64,000 bases of DNA from Apteryx mantelli (GCF_036417845.1 NC_089979.1:30004958-30068957); one strand, 5' to 3'. Counted from the stretch's first letter, positions 1 through 14,454 are shown. The notes: generated from the letters alone by a model not told the origin. Translations and numbers: made by a program.

Positions 1-1031
1 CTCTATTAATTTTTAGGGCAGAGCCCCATCTTCCTTTAGTTACTGTTCTTTACAGTGGCAAAGACAGAGTGGAGGAAAAAGCTGAAGAATCAGTCTCTCC
101 TCTTAGGAGCTTTCAAAGCTTGTAAAGCTGCTTTTGTTTCAAATTAAAAATGAAAAGTTTGAAACACCAGCTACCACAAATAAGAAAAAAAAAAAAAAGG
201 ACACAAGTAGTTCAGGAAAATTGCGTCTGAAAACATCACATGGTTCCCATAACAGGACAGCAATCCGATGAGGGACTCCAAATGAGTAGAGAGTCAAGCA
301 CTTGAATATCATCATGTGCTCTTACAAAAAACTTCACCTTGTGATGAAGCATGAACATATTTCAAATCTTGTTTCAGGTGACATAGTCCCAAGAAGGCTT
401 TTAAACATTATTCCAGCTTTCCAAATATGCAAATTTTAGAGTCATTAAAATTAAAATTTTCTTGCAAAAACAAATTTTCCAGTTCCATAGAAAATTTCCA
501 ACCAGTTCTATTTTTAGAAGTCCTTATTTATTGTGAGAGGAAATAAAGAACTGTAGACTGAAGTGTCTAAAACACAAAGTTACAATCACAGGGAGCTGAA
601 CCTATAGAAACATCTCAGATCCACTACTAAGAACACAGACATATATTTGTACTCAAAGGTGAAAATACACAAATAGTTCATATAAAATTAAATACCTCTC
701 TAATCTCTACCACTCTGAACACCACTGATACACAGATCCACCAACCAATGAGTTAACTCCTGACTCATTAATAGGAAAAACATTGAAACCTACCTCTACT
801 TTTTCTCAGGTGGTAGGCAGGCAGTGAGCCTCAATAACAAAACACAATCCCCTTCTGCTCCTCCAAAGGACAAAATTCACTGTTTTTTCCCCCACAGTTG
901 GGGACTGCATACCTATCAGTTAGGTGTCCAGCTTTGATTATATTGCAGAATGCTTGCCTCATTTTGAACCACAATGTTTTTCTTTATTGATCCACCAATG
1001 CTTTCAATATACACAGACGTATATATCCAGA

Positions 1032-1055
1032 CATGTATGTATATATACATACATG
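1032..1055. repeat. Perfect 24-bp palindrome of TATG/CATA repeats
   Basis: The sequence is its own reverse complement over 24 bases, with CATGTATGT on one side and ACATACATG on the other of an ATATAT centre. It sits in a short purine/pyrimidine alternating tract (roughly 1019-1060). It is best read as a microsatellite-derived palindrome; no function is implied. Confidence 0.8.
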
Positions 1056-4000
1056 GATATTCAAATTCTTATTCCAGAACTAATGAATACTGATATAATT
1101 ATACAGCAGGCATTAGACTACCTGAGCTCTGTTAATGTGCATGAGTCAAAACAACATATTTAAACTATCGGGTGCTTGTACATACTCTATCTTCAATTTG
1201 CTTGTGAATTAAAAAAATGAAGTAGCTTAGGTCTTAAAAGTAGATTGCTCAATGAATAGAAGTTATTACATTAGTAATTCTAAAATGGAAATGCTTCATT
1301 ATGAATCTTTGCAATAAATAAAATTAGGCACAAGGTTTCAACCAACCTGGAAGGAAAGGTGAACATAATCACCAAAGAAAGTAGCCTTCTGTCTTTTCAG
1401 GTACATGGGTCACCCAGGAGTCCAAAGTTGAAAGCCCACCAGGACACAATATTAAAAAATTAAAAAGGAAAGTCAGTTGATTTAGAGGTTGGTATCAATT
1501 TCAAAACACTAAGAAATGAAGATACCTTGAACAAGGGAGTGGTACTTCACAAAAGATAATATATGCCACCACCACAGCTTCATGTGAATTGGGGGGGAAA
1601 AAATGTTTATTTCACTTATTGCTTAAATTAAATGGACATATTCTTCTTTCTGCCCATTAAAGACACACTTGATTTGCTCTCAGCAAGGAAGCCAGGAATT
1701 TCATCATCAGCAAGATAGTGTTAGCTGCTACTGAATATATTGATCCTTTCAATGAAAAATGAACCTCAGAACCTAAACAGATTTACAGTTCTGGCAAGGG
1801 AATGTTTTGCAGGAATTTGCTGCCAGAACAGACACTGCCATCAACTAAAAGATACAAGGCCAGATTTTAGAATAGAAAATATTGCCTCCCTCAGTTTGTA
1901 AGTGCTAACACACTTAGGGCTGTCAGACCTAAATTGTTGTTCCTCTCTTGAAAGAGACTCTGAAAACAGTACTTTGTGGGCCCACACTCAGTGTTCAGGA
2001 CACTTTATGCATACCGACACTGCTGATGGACACAATAAAGTATTATTTATATCACTATAAACCCAAAGAAAATTGAAGGTAAAAATACAACTATGTCATC
2101 ATACTATAATTTTCTATCTACTTTAAACAAAGATTGAAAGTTTCACAAGATGTACAGAACCAAGTTTAAAACTGGCAGTTTCAGACACGTTACAAGAAAG
2201 GTGACAAGCTCACTCTCATAGCAAATAGTGACAGGAAACAAGAGGCAAAAGATGCTGTTGGAGAGGAACTCAGGTACCTTAAGAACACCTCACCACAGCT
2301 CTGTCAGTAATCTCTAACATCCCCTGAAAAAGTCATTCTTCACTTTTATTTCCCCTGCCTTGTTTTGTCTATTAACATTATATAACATTGCAGTATGATG
2401 TACAAAATGTAATAGAATGAGGTCCAGTGCCGAAGAATTTACAGTAGCTCATAGAAGGGAACCAAGAGATCACTTAAAGCATAGATTAAGAAAGCAAAAA
2501 TAACATTATTACAAGTTTATTACAGTCTCTAAAATAAGACTTCAGAATACTTGAAAAAGGATTTCACATATGTGACAAAATAATAAAGAAAGCAAATACA
2601 CTTTTAAGGAAGTTCTATAATCATTTTGCATAGCTAGAACACAACAAAATATTTGTGTTTGGGAAATAAATCCATTGCTGATCTTGAAAAGCCTTAGAAA
2701 GAATGAACTTAACCTTATGCAGAGCACAGACTGTGTATGGTTCACTTCAGACACATTAAAACATGTTACAGTCTGAAAGGCATAGCTACTGGGAGCAGTG
2801 TTACTTGCTAATAATAATTGTGCTTGGAACCAGGAAGATGTTACAAAATGATCACATAATTTACCATTATTTTTCCTTGCTAAGATAAACTAGCAAAAAA
2901 TTTTGACTTATGGATTCAGATAGTCTAGTTGTACTATGAACAAACAGATTACTATGTTGTTGAATGAAAGGAGTAAATAACCAGATGTGATTGTCTGGAA
3001 CATTAACATTTGCAAGAAAACAGCAAAAAAAAGAACTGAATGTGCAAAAACTCTGAATAATATAAGAACACAAAATACTGTGAATTGCTGCAGCAATTTT
3101 ATTCTGCAAGCACTATTCCTTGAGTAACTCATATAAATCAAAATGAACTAAGGGGAAAGACAGTAGCTACATGTTTAGAGCTCAGAGAATACCCCAAGAG
3201 GATTAAGGCTTTGATAAAGAATACTGACAATGATGCCCTCTACAGAGACAGAAGAAATATCATTAGATCATAATGTCACAGAATCTATTAACAGGTTAAG
3301 GAGGAAAGCATTCTCTGGGGATCCTCTACTGACCTATAAATTTGTAACAGCATCAGATCCATACTATCTCACTGCCTACTAAAAACTCCAATACCAGAGT
3401 GGAAGTACATCTTTAGAAGAACACATTAAATACCAAAAATTAAACTTAAATGTTTGTTAAGATTGCAAAGTCAAGCACTCCAAAGCTATCCTTCGAAAAA
3501 ATCTCATACAAGCTTCCTTTTCCATTAGTCTTAGGACGCAGCCCGTCATTACCAGGTCCCACACTATTTTTCCCCCAAGATTCCTGAATCATTTAACAGC
3601 ATTAAGGAGTTTCTCAAAGACACACTTAGAAATATTTAACCTGACAAAATAGTACATTTTTTTTCAATCTTATTCTCATGGATCGGCTAAAAATTATTAG
3701 TTGTAATCTCCCTCCAGCACTTAGCATGGTAAATTTTTGTCTACATGACAACAAATGGGGACAGTTGAACAGAAAAATCATACAATGGAAACATCAAGGA
3801 ACTCCACAAGTATGTTCATGATATGAGCATGGAGATACCCTACCCAATAAGCCATGGTCCATGGACGAACAATGTCAGACAGCACACGAACCAAAACTGA
3901 CCTCTTATCTAGCTGACCGTAGTATCCACACAGGCAGAAAGAACAAGGATAAGTTACTCAACCATCAGATTTTTATTATGGCAGAATCCCAAAATCCAGA

Positions 4001-5281
4001 AAAGCTGGTTGAGGGGGTACACTCTCTCTCCTACTGCTACTGAAGTTGAGCTCCGTGCAGCCAGGAATGCAAAACACAAAGGACTAAGAAAAGAGAAATG
4101 AAGAGGGCCATGACTCTTGAAAACAGGGAGCAGGGCTGGCAAAGAGGAGATGACCTGATTCCTGAACTAGTTCTTCCTCAAACCTACATTACCCTTGCAT
4201 CCAATGGCAATCCTCTCAGTAGCTTTAAAAACTAAAGCAAAACGCAAAAACAGTGACCAATTTGGGCCCAACAGTACAGAGCAGAGAATGCCAGGTCAGC
4301 GTCATAGATGGCTCTCAGAACAGCTGAAGTTCCCCTCTTTTGGCTGTTTTTAACTGCTGGTCTTATTCACTGGCTTCCTACTGCACTTTAGCACAAAAGG
4401 AAAAGGGGAAGGAAGCATTCACCAAATGAGAAAGTATCTTCTTTGCACAGTTCTGGTTTCATTAATTAATTGATTATTCTTACCATCACTTTCAGTTCAT
4501 CCAGTGTAAGTGCTAGAGAGTTTGTATTTTTGCGCTACTCATTTGAATAACTGAAACAGTGAAAAGGTTCCTGCCCATTCTATATAAAATCTCCAAATGC
4601 TCTTATGTACTCTATTTCCCATCTCATTTGTGAGGAGGAAAAAGACAGTCAGGCTTTCTGTTTTTGATTTACTTATTTGTTACAGTGCCTTTGGGAAAAA
4701 GCTGTTTTCCTTATTTTGGTCTAGATAAGAGCGATATTTAAGAGCCCTAACTTGGTTTTGAGAATCCTGGCCAGAACAAAACCCAATAATGACTGATTTG
4801 AAGATACAATTTACTTCCACAACGTAAATTCAGTGGATTCCAAAATCAATATAAGAAGAGGGTTTATGGCCTGTAGAAAAAGCTGAGAGAAGGCAGTCTT
4901 CCCCTTTGACAGGAATTCAATAATAAAGTCTGGTTTCAAGCACTGATACTGCATGCAACAGGAACCTCTGTGAGGCCATGAAGTTCCCTGAGAGGATTTT
5001 AGTTCTGGAAAAAAGACTAAATGCCACAGGTGACAATAACAAACAGGTAGAAATAAGGTGCCTTCTTTCTTTTGCGAAAACTTACTGCTTCAATTTCCTT
5101 CCTTGTTGTAAGACAAATTTTTTGTTACAAATTAACCTGTAAAAAAAAGCAAAAAAAAAAAAAGAGTGAAGAATGCAGTCAACCAAATTACTACACTATG
5201 AAGACAATGTGAATCACTCACAGGGCAGTATTTCTACTCCAGGCCAAGAGGAGATAATCCACTATGCAACAGCACTGCTGA

Positions 5282-5303
5282 TTTTTTTTTTTTTTTTTTT
5301 TTT
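5282..5303. repeat. Poly(T) run of 22
   Basis: An uninterrupted run of 22 T. Read on the minus strand it would be a poly(A) tail, but I could not recognise a retroposon body next to it, so I call it a simple homopolymer. Confidence 0.8.
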
Positions 5304-8300
5304 AATATAATAGGAGTCAAGGTGAGAAGTATATGTAAGCCTCTTTCTCAAAACATTAGGAGAGAACGTATTTGTCTGAGATGCCACTGATTTAAAAGAA
5401 AAGGGCACGCTAAAAAAGGGCGCACTAAAAGTGTTGCGGGGGCAGGGAGATTATTTGCATCAGTAAAGTCTCTTTCATCAATAGACAGACTGTAGTCTGG
5501 TACCAGAATACCTAAATTCTTTAGGGGCACAAGAGCCCTTCTTTATCTGATCATTCTTTAATGCAACTAGGGGGGAAAAAAACACACACAAGAAAAAAGG
5601 AAGAAAAGCAATGTGCAAAGATAGTGGGAGATCCAAAGATGCTATTTAAGTGCCTCCAGTGTAAACATTGCAGCTGCTGCCATATTGCCTTTTTCAGAAC
5701 AGTGTTTTAAAAGTCCATAGTTAGGAACCTGGAGAGCAATCCCCAATACCAAGAGCCTGAGCAGGCTGAGAGGCCAGTGAACATAGACCTGGACGTGAAT
5801 TTTACCTTCTCTCCGGACTTCAGTGCTTGTCTCAAGGCTGCATTTCACCCGTGCAGAGTTCAGAGCCCAGAAGCCTCTTCTGGGTAGGCACCACAGCTGA
5901 ACGGGACTGTGCACTTCAAGGGAAAAAGGGTGGTGGTACTGAAAAGCCTGACTTCTACACTACTGCCCAACACTACAGTGTAATGGTCACACCTGCAGTG
6001 CACTGCTTATGATCTAGGGCCTTCTCATCTTAGGAGGATTCAAACCTATGTCTCCCATTTCTGAAGGGAGGGTGGAAGAAGGGATACTCTGCTGAAGTAG
6101 AGCCACATGCAAGGAAGGAGAATCTAAGACCCACGGAGCCATAAGGAACTTGGCTCTTTAACTTAGTGGTCTCAGTTTGTCTGAGAGAGGAGATGTGGAT
6201 GCAAGTTCAGCCCTTTTCCCACCTACTTCTTCAGCCCCCTGCCCTGATATTCATGCTGTACTCCTTATCTTTTCCTTCCATTTAGTTTTTATCTTTCAAA
6301 TTAAATCCAACACCACTCCAGTGTCTACGTAGTTAAGATACAGTGTATTAGATGGCCCTGGCCCAAAGAACGAACTAAATAAACACGACAAGCTGAACGG
6401 ATACAGCAAACACCACATGGGTTCCATATACAGAAAGGTAGCTCTTAGGTATCAGTACAAACCCAGTATTGTTTTTGTCAATAATGGTAACAGGAAGAAA
6501 TATCCTTGCTTTTAAAAATCCATCTCTCCTCCACTTACTGAGACAGAGTTGTAAAGTGGCATCAGATACCTCAGAAGAAGAAAACAGAGAAAGGGTTTAT
6601 GGCAGACAGGTGCTTGTCTCCTTAGAAACTCTGCTCTTGTGAAAAAGGGCCAGCAGGCAAATTCTCCATTACCGAGTCTGCCAGCCCAAGCACACCAGAG
6701 CAGGCAGTCTTGCCAGCGCATCCAAACCATTAGCTCAGACTTCACAGGCTCTGTTAGGCCTTTTGCGAGAACAAACCTTCCTCTCCCTTGTGGTACAATA
6801 CTAGCTCCACTACAAGAAATTAATGGCAAAGTTTCTGGTCTTGATCCAAAGCCTGACTGACATCTGGAGTAAACACCATGGTAATTCAAGATGCAAAGTC
6901 TGAGTGGTGTGGGAAAAGATTGGAGTCCAGTGCACACAGGCCAGAACATATGTTAAACCACACAACTTTCACGGCCAGCATTCTCCCGTGACAAATAGCT
7001 GTATAACTGCCTGTAGAGGACAAATATTTTGAATGAGAAACCACAATCCAGGCATTTCAGGGCGAGTGTGAAGGACTGATCCAATTCATTTTCTTTGACA
7101 GATCCCAGAACTATCAAATTAACAGATACGGATCACCAAATTTCTATAGAAACAAAGAACTTTGAATTGGTCTTGTTCCTACTTCAACACATCCACTTGC
7201 CCTGAAAGGCCTTCAAGACATTCCCCTTTACACTCTCCAGCTTACTTCAAGCAGATGAACCTTCTGCAGACCTATAAAAATATTTTAGACCTTTAAAATT
7301 AGAATTAGCTGAGAATGGATCCAAAGCATTTCTTCAGAAGTGTTGTTTATCTCAAGTGATCCCAGTTGCCAGCAATAAACTGAGAATGGAGAATGAACGG
7401 GAAATATCTCCGTGCTATCATTTCAATCTCTCTTGCCTGGGAAATGCAAAAGGAATGGGGCAGCCTTGTAGCTACTGTTTTTCTGAGTTGGCAGGGGTAA
7501 GATTTAAATATCCACATTGTAATTGTGGAAATGTTATAAATTTTTCCAGCAGCTAGGAAAAGCTGTATATTTCTCAGACTAGGACCCTGAGTTTGAGTCA
7601 AAGGAAGAACTCAAAGACATTATTTACATAAAACCTTTAGGAAGCATTATTGTCCCCAACTAATCCACTGGTCAAACATGAAGGAAAAGAGGGAACTTTC
7701 CTAGGAATGAATCAGCAAAAATATTTTTGGAAGAATTATTACTTCAGTGCACAAAGAAAAAGTAGATAGAAATTGAGGCTTGTGGAGATACATACTGAGA
7801 CTAGACATGAGTTTGTGACTCCTGCCAAAGAGATTTTAATATTGTTTTAATACCACAGTTCTGTTCCAAAAGTTTACGAGGTTGTCATTTTTTGCCAATG
7901 TATTATACAACATCAAAGGACAGAAGCTAAAATATTTTCTAGGGTTTTTATGGCTCCAGATTCTTGTTAGTGTTTGGAATGACACCTTGGAGCAAAAGAA
8001 ACCAAACAGAAATGAGGAGGAAACAATGATTTACCAAAAAAGAGAATACCTAGCAACATGCAGAAGGTGTCCCTCAAGTGAAACACTCCTCATTCCTGAA
8101 GGAATTGGTACCATATCTCAATACTCCCAAATCATTCTTGTCCAAAAACAAACAAACTAAAAACTGCCGCCTTCTCAGGGACCAAGCATGATCTTCCAGC
8201 TTGGCTGTAATGCCAGCTAAGCAGCTTTGTCACTTCTGCTAAGAAAACAACACAAAACAAATTGTAACTTAGCATCGCCTCTTCCATGGTTTCCCCTAGC

Positions 8301-9371
8301 CTCAACAGGTGATATTAAGCAAATTTCTCCAACCCTGAGCAGTTCAAATGGATGGTAAAAAAAATTGTCTCCCAGTATTAGCGAAGCTAATAATGCCAAG
8401 TTCCCAAAATTTTGCTTTTGGTATTTATATAGTCAGACAAAAATACTTAATGCAAATCTTATGCAACAAATACTGTTTCTATTTTTGTCTGTCTTTACAG
8501 ATGTATCTTAAAACAGTGCATTTCTTCTATCTACCTATGTGAATGCAAGCACTAGGTTCTATAGCATTATCTTTCAGTAAGCATAGTCCTTTGTAATTGC
8601 AACAACCCAAGGCCACTACATAGGCAAATCTTACATAATCATCAGGAAAAAGAACAGGAAAAAATTTTAGACCTTTCAACAAGTTTTGTAAATTTTTTTT
8701 GTACAAATTAAGAAAATTTCAAATATTTAGCAAGCTCTGACCAGGCTTGATTAACAAACTTAGCAATAGTTAGAGATGGTTGGACATTTCTGACTAGAAA
8801 AGAACCATCATTAATCAAAATGGAGATCTGCAAAAAATATGGACTTGTTTTCAACTGTTTTTTACTTTCATTTCCCTTTCCAAAAGTATTTAAATGGTAC
8901 ACTTTGAAAGACTTTGTGGAAAAAATCCTGTTCTTAACAGGGTCATATTTAGTACAGGTATGAGAAAATTGCTTATTTCCCAAAAATGTCTTTGAAGAAA
9001 AGACATAATTTGAAACTTCAAAAAAGAGAGGAAGAGAGGAAAGCAGTTGTTTTGTACTTCCAATTTTAGTAAGAATCTTTTCGCAGCTGGAGCATAGGGA
9101 AAGGTAAGGTAGAGCACATACACCCTTAAGAAAATTACTGCTGCTTCACATCACTTATTTTGTGCTGTGACACACTGTCACTACAAAAAGGGAATAAGAA
9201 CACCTCTTCAGCTCATCTGAAGCTTACCTGCTGTTGCATATGTTTCACTCCCTGATACAAGAAACTGTATCCACCAGAGTGCCCAAATGGAATAGTCAGA
9301 TATTCACATGCTCTAAGTATCTACCAGCAGGGCTGTCTGGGAAAGCCTTGGGTTCAGGGGCAACACATGGT

Positions 9372-9389
9372 GGGGGGGGGGGGGGGGGG
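9372..9389. repeat. Poly(G) run of 18
   Basis: Eighteen consecutive G, followed by TT and four more G. Such runs are prone to length error in sequencing and assembly, so the exact length is unreliable. Confidence 0.8.
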
Positions 9390-11216
9390 TTGGGGTCATT
9401 TTCCTGTCAGAAAGTGAAGGTTTGAATAAAGTGAAACACAGGAAGACAGTAGCAGCTTCAGTAGGAAAAGTAGCTCTGGTTCAGAAGACAAATTTTGGTC
9501 GGAATGAAGGAAGGACTTGCTCGTCTTAGACAAGCCAAGCAGCAGACTACAGTGCAATTTTGCCAATGACTGGGAAGACTCATTAAGGATTTCTGAAGGG
9601 CTTCAAAATCTTTCCCGACTATGGCTATCCCTTCTAGGGCCTGCTGCTTTTCAGTTCAGTCTTTTCTTCTGATTTAATGTTTCCAAGCACTGACTGCAAG
9701 CAGTCTAAGCCATTTTATTTTTAATGTTCATTATCTCTGCTTCATCAGGTATCTCCCCACAAGCCATGATATCTGTTGTCTAACACTTTCAAACAGAGCA
9801 AAGGGAGACTGCACTGCGCTCCAGTGCAACACAGGTAGGCTGAAAATAAACTTTTGTTACTTTTACTACTACCTTAGTGAGTCAAAACTCACATACAGGT
9901 GAAGTGTTACTTACTTATTTTAAGGCATATTCAGTTTTCATAACTAAAATAATGTTTCACACAATATGAGCAGCTTCATCATATCATCTGTAAAGAAAAG
10001 AATATAATAGGAAGAGATGAGAGAACAGTATAATTGATTCAATTTCTACCACTGATTTGAGTTTTTGGAATTGTACTTCTTGATGTCCTTAAAACAAAGA
10101 TTGTGCTGTCCCCTATTTGGTTTCATCCTATTTCTCACATATAACTAGGAAAGATGATGATAAAACTAACAGCAAAAAGTATTCTTAACAAAATATGACT
10201 TTGCTGTGAAGTTCTTGCCATTAACAGTAACTATTCTCCAAGAGCAGAACCAGGAAATCTAGGTTGTTTTTCCACTACTTTTCCTCATTTGCTTTTAAAG
10301 TGACCTAAGAAATCAAAAATAAATGTATTATTTCATAAAACAGACCACAGTTTTCTCTTGTTTTCCAAAAAATACATCTACCAACTTTTACTCCTCTCTT
10401 GAGCTACTCTGACCAAGTCAGTGTATTTATATATCAGGAGATTGCTATCTGCCAGGATATATCCCCCAACCAGGATATAGCCACCTTAAAGACTTGTATA
10501 AACACCCATTCTGCTCATCTTTAACTTCTGTTGGGGAAAGTCTTGAAAGACTCTGCCAGAATGTAGCCAGACTGAGTTCCTGAGAGATGTTTTTGTAGCC
10601 CAAATCTTGAAAAGTTTAGTAAGAGATGCCACTGGCTCCCATAGCAATATTGGTGTTCTACCATCCTCAAGTATGTTCATTATTAGAAAGTTTTTTTCCT
10701 AGTGTCTAACCTGAATCTTCCCTGCACTGAAATGTCTTCCTGGCCTGTCCAGGATGGCTATCCAAAACAAATTATCTCCTTCCTCTTTGCAACTGCCTTG
10801 AAATAACATATAGAAGGCTGTTGTGCCCCCCTCACACTTCCTCCTTTGGGCAAAACTCCTTTTTTTTGCTCTTCTTTCAGTCTTTCCTTTTAGGTCATAT
10901 TTTCTCTAGGTCTCCAGTCTTTCACTTTGCCCTACCATGGACTCTCTCCTTTATTCAGTCTTCTCAAAGTCGCAACAACGAGCCATGCCCAATTCCACGG
11001 ACTGGGGGCACAGATACACGATTTCTTCCTCTCTGCTCTTGCAGCTGGATCCTCAAGCAGCCAGGGCAACATATGGGTTTCTAAGCTCAACAAGGGGCTG
11101 CCTGGGGCACAAACACACAAATCTCTGATATCAGGCACCTATGGATTCACCACAAGATACAGAATATCATTTCTATATTTTATTTTTTCCTCAAATCCAA
11201 ATATAATTTCACTGCC

Positions 11217-11367
11217 CAGCAGCAACAGCAGCAACAGCAGCAACAGCAGCAACAGCAGCAACAGCAGCAACAGCAGCAACAGCAGCAACAGCAGCAACAG
11301 CAGCAACAGCAGCAACAGCAGCAACAGCAGCAACAGCAGCAACAGCAGCAACAGCAGCAACAGCAAC
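11217..11367. repeat. Near-perfect 9-bp minisatellite (CAGCAGCAA)n, about 17 units
   Basis: The 9-base unit CAGCAGCAA repeats without visible mismatch for about 151 bases; only the last unit is clipped. All three plus-strand frames stay open: one reads Gln only, one Ser-Ser-Asn, one Ala-Ala-Thr. The minus strand reads mostly Leu. This creates spurious long reading frames on both strands. The flanks show no codon structure, splice pattern or homology, so I treat the tract as non-coding. The period is a compound of CAG and CAA triplets, as in glutamine-coding repeats, but no host gene is visible. Confidence 0.9.
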
Positions 11368-13629
11368 TTTTCAGGTAAAGTCAGTCTATGGTCAGCATAA
11401 AAATAGTGATATTTATGTGAATTGTGCCATGAATTCCCTCCTTCTCCTTCATTTGACAAAAAGTTGGAACAATTTTCCTTCGCAAGTTTAAACGTTAGAG
11501 GTACAGACAGAAGAAAGTATAGACATCACTAAAAATTCATCTCTGAAGTTTCCATCAGGTAAAGCAGCAAAGTGAAGAACATGGAAACAGTGGAAATGTA
11601 ATAAAATTAAACAACAATGTAATAAAATTAAAACAGCAGTCATGAAAATAGAGAACTTTCACAATCAACACTAGTTGACAGCCTGTATGTTGCTGATGTC
11701 TCAACAGGTCCTTAATTTTGAAAGGGGATATGTAGAGTTCCATGGGACACGTAATAGCACCTGGATATGTACTGCTCCCTCCTCAGGTTTCCTCTGAAGC
11801 TCCCCAAAGCTTTTGCTTTAAAAAAAAAAAAAAAAGTGGTGTTTGTAATGGAACTGGGCTCTGAGAGTTCACCATATACAACCTAAGAAGAAAAGTTCTT
11901 TCCCACATACTCACCTGAGATGTGGCAGCTTGGAAAGACTCACATTTATTGCAAAATTTATTGCTAAATTTATTGCACCTCTATTACCCACCAGAATGAT
12001 TTGGGAAGCTTTACAGGAGGAGATGTGCACAAACTGCCCTGCAAGTTATAGAGTATAATTCACCTTTGAGCCATGATGATATTGCATGAAGCAGTAGTGC
12101 TAGACTTCAGATAATTCTTTCTGCACCACTCCAAGTGTGATCTTCAGGAGAATTTCACATTGTACTTAACAGTGGTGCCTACAAATATAGTTGCATGGGT
12201 TTATTCCCAAGAAGTGAGTCCCCATCTTGTATCCATGCACTGCCATGATCAGGCTGCTACCAATACCTGATGACTTTTTTTTTTTCCTCCCCCCCTGTAC
12301 AGTCCTCTATATTAAACTGCAGGCTGTTTTTGGAAAGTAAAAATTTGCTAAGGTCACTGTCCATAGTGGCATGTCTCTCTAAATCAACCCTGAAAACTTT
12401 AGTAAACACTCAACAGTTCAATTCCAGCAGAACCTTTTTTAAAAAACATCCTTTCCTCTCCCCTAAGTAATTTTGCTCCAGAGAATGTCATTCTATTTCT
12501 TTGGAGTTTATAGCTGTCCTAAAAGAGAATTTCTTCACACATACCACTTTTACATCTGTCTTTGCTGATCAGAAAATATCCTTCACTATCTGTAGCTGAG
12601 TCACAACCGCCCTCATACCATATTCTCCATCAGCCCTTTAAAAGAGAGTTTATTTTACACCAAAATTTTCTTCCTCAAGCTCTTTACTTTAATAACCAAG
12701 GATTTCAGTTGTCTGTCATTTACCTTGTCCAGCTTCTTAGCAGGACAGGTACAATCCGTTTTGCTAACTGCGTCACTTCTCTGTCTATTGTCATCACTGT
12801 TTCTCTTAGCTGTCATTGCACTATTTCTGTAATTCTTGCTCTGCTGACATGATCTTGGGTTTTGTTTTGTTTTGTTTTTCCAGTTGGCCAGGTATAAAGA
12901 TTGCATATATATCAAGCCTTTGCCTCATATTCCTTTGTTAAAACTTTTTATTGGCTGTAGTTTCTTGATACCATAGGACTGGCACATCAAGTCTGAAGAA
13001 AAGTATAAAAGCATTCTCCTTCCATGAGCTTTTTCAAGGGCAGCTCTAAGAAAGTCCCCAAATCATCTTCATGGCATCAGGCTCAGAGGCATTTGCTGCT
13101 CTAAAGAAATATATGGAGTAAGGATTCTAATTCTACATGACTAAGGGAAGAGTTCTTATGTCTCATGCGATATTTTTGTTAGTCCTAAGGTCTTGTAGGA
13201 TGCTTGTAAAGCTCCTTCAAGGTGATAAGTGGCAGTTCTCTAAGCTCTAAGGGGCTCTTGAAGCTTCAGTGACTCCAGGCACAGTGCCATAGCAAAACAT
13301 CACAGACTGTTTAAGGGAACCTGCTGCAGACCAATACCAAACCACATAATACAAATATATTTCCAGCAGAATTAAGTCCCTTCTGAATTTTAATTCCTCC
13401 CTGGTATATCCATATCTATTCTCTGAGGAAATACTTCCTCAGTTTTGGGGGAAGATGAGGATGGTGAGGGAAAGGGGGAGATAGCTTTACATATTGAATT
13501 TTGTCTCCTTAACAGAGATCTTCAGCTACCTCTGATAATTTTCCTTTACAGAATGGTTTCCTTCCATACTTTCTTGCAAGCTGGTTTCTCTCCCAGAGTG
13601 AATCGTTTGCAATTCTGCAACCCAAAGGG

Positions 13630-13651
13630 AAAAAAAAAAAAAAAAAAAAAA
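13630..13651. repeat. Poly(A) run of 22
   Basis: Twenty-two consecutive A followed by a short CACAC tract. The preceding 150 bases do not resemble a tRNA, 7SL RNA or known processed gene, so its origin is unassigned. Confidence 0.75.
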
Positions 13652-14423
13652 CACACTCTCGCAAGCATCTTCATTATATCCTGAACCTGAATGAGGCCAT
13701 ACTCATCCTGCACGTGGCAGACAAAGGCTTTGCATCCCACTGCCTGCTAATTCCACACTTTGAACTGACTCCCTTTCCAGGAAACCTTTTGGAGCTCTGA
13801 GAACAGTCTGCCCAAATGTACAGCAAGTGCAGAACTGCCCTATTCCTTGCTATCACCCAGCAGATAGAGATCTTACTTCTCTGTGTAGAAAAAGGTTAGC
13901 AGATATTGCTGGAAAAAGTTACATTATCCCTTTACCGCATGACAAGTTGAAGCAAAATCCAAGTGAGACACAATTGCTAGCATTCACACTTTGCTGGTCT
14001 TTGTCTTTATCAGATGGTCTAGAAGAATGTATATTACCTTCCCTCCCAATCCTGCTTTGTTCCAAGGATACACACACTTTGATGACACCAACCTTACTAC
14101 AACTAAAAAACAGTTTGGATTTGCCATATTCTCTCAGTGTCCCATAACTTCTGGAATATATGGGAATCAAACTAGTTCAAAGTTATTTAGTAATAACACC
14201 ATTAAACAGTCTCGGTGTACAGTGCATGTCCAACACCTTCTGGCTGCATATAGGGCAGCAACCACTTGTTTCAATGCAAAAATAACAGGGATATCTTTAT
14301 AAGCCACAAAGGGATATCTCACAGTATATGAAGTGCTACACTGTGCCCCAACTTAAAAATTTTGTGTTTTCTGACTGCAAAGGAAAAACCTCAAGCTGGA
14401 CTGCAGACAGATACCAACACCAG

Positions 14424-14454
14424 TTATCATATCAGATATATTCTGATATGATAA
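14424..14454. repeat. Perfect inverted repeat, 13-bp arms, 5-nt loop
   Basis: The arm TTATCATATCAGA at 14,424-14,436 is exactly complementary to TCTGATATGATAA at 14,442-14,454, separated by TATAT. Transcripts from either strand could fold into a perfect 13-bp stem. It is too short for a typical microRNA precursor, and no larger stem is evident around it. Confidence 0.85.

Larger units (their letters stand above)
1..11216. other. Intergenic or deep-intronic DNA, no gene recognised
   Basis: The open frames here are all short (under about 150 codons), low in complexity or without recognisable homology. I looked on the minus strand for exons of B4GALT6, the gene expected beside TRAPPC8 from human synteny, using its conserved motifs, and saw none. 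What is visible is AT-rich DNA with homopolymer runs: 22 T at 5282-5303 and 18 G at 9372-9389. There is also a perfect 24-bp palindrome at 1032-1055. Exons shorter than about 60 codons could be missed by eye. Confidence 0.5.

Noticed and set aside
11139-11459. Minus-strand 106-codon frame with about 67 consecutive leucines, and the plus-strand Ser-Ser-Asn frame of 157 codons
   Set aside because: Both are readings of the 9-bp minisatellite in different frames; the flanks show no homology or splice structure.
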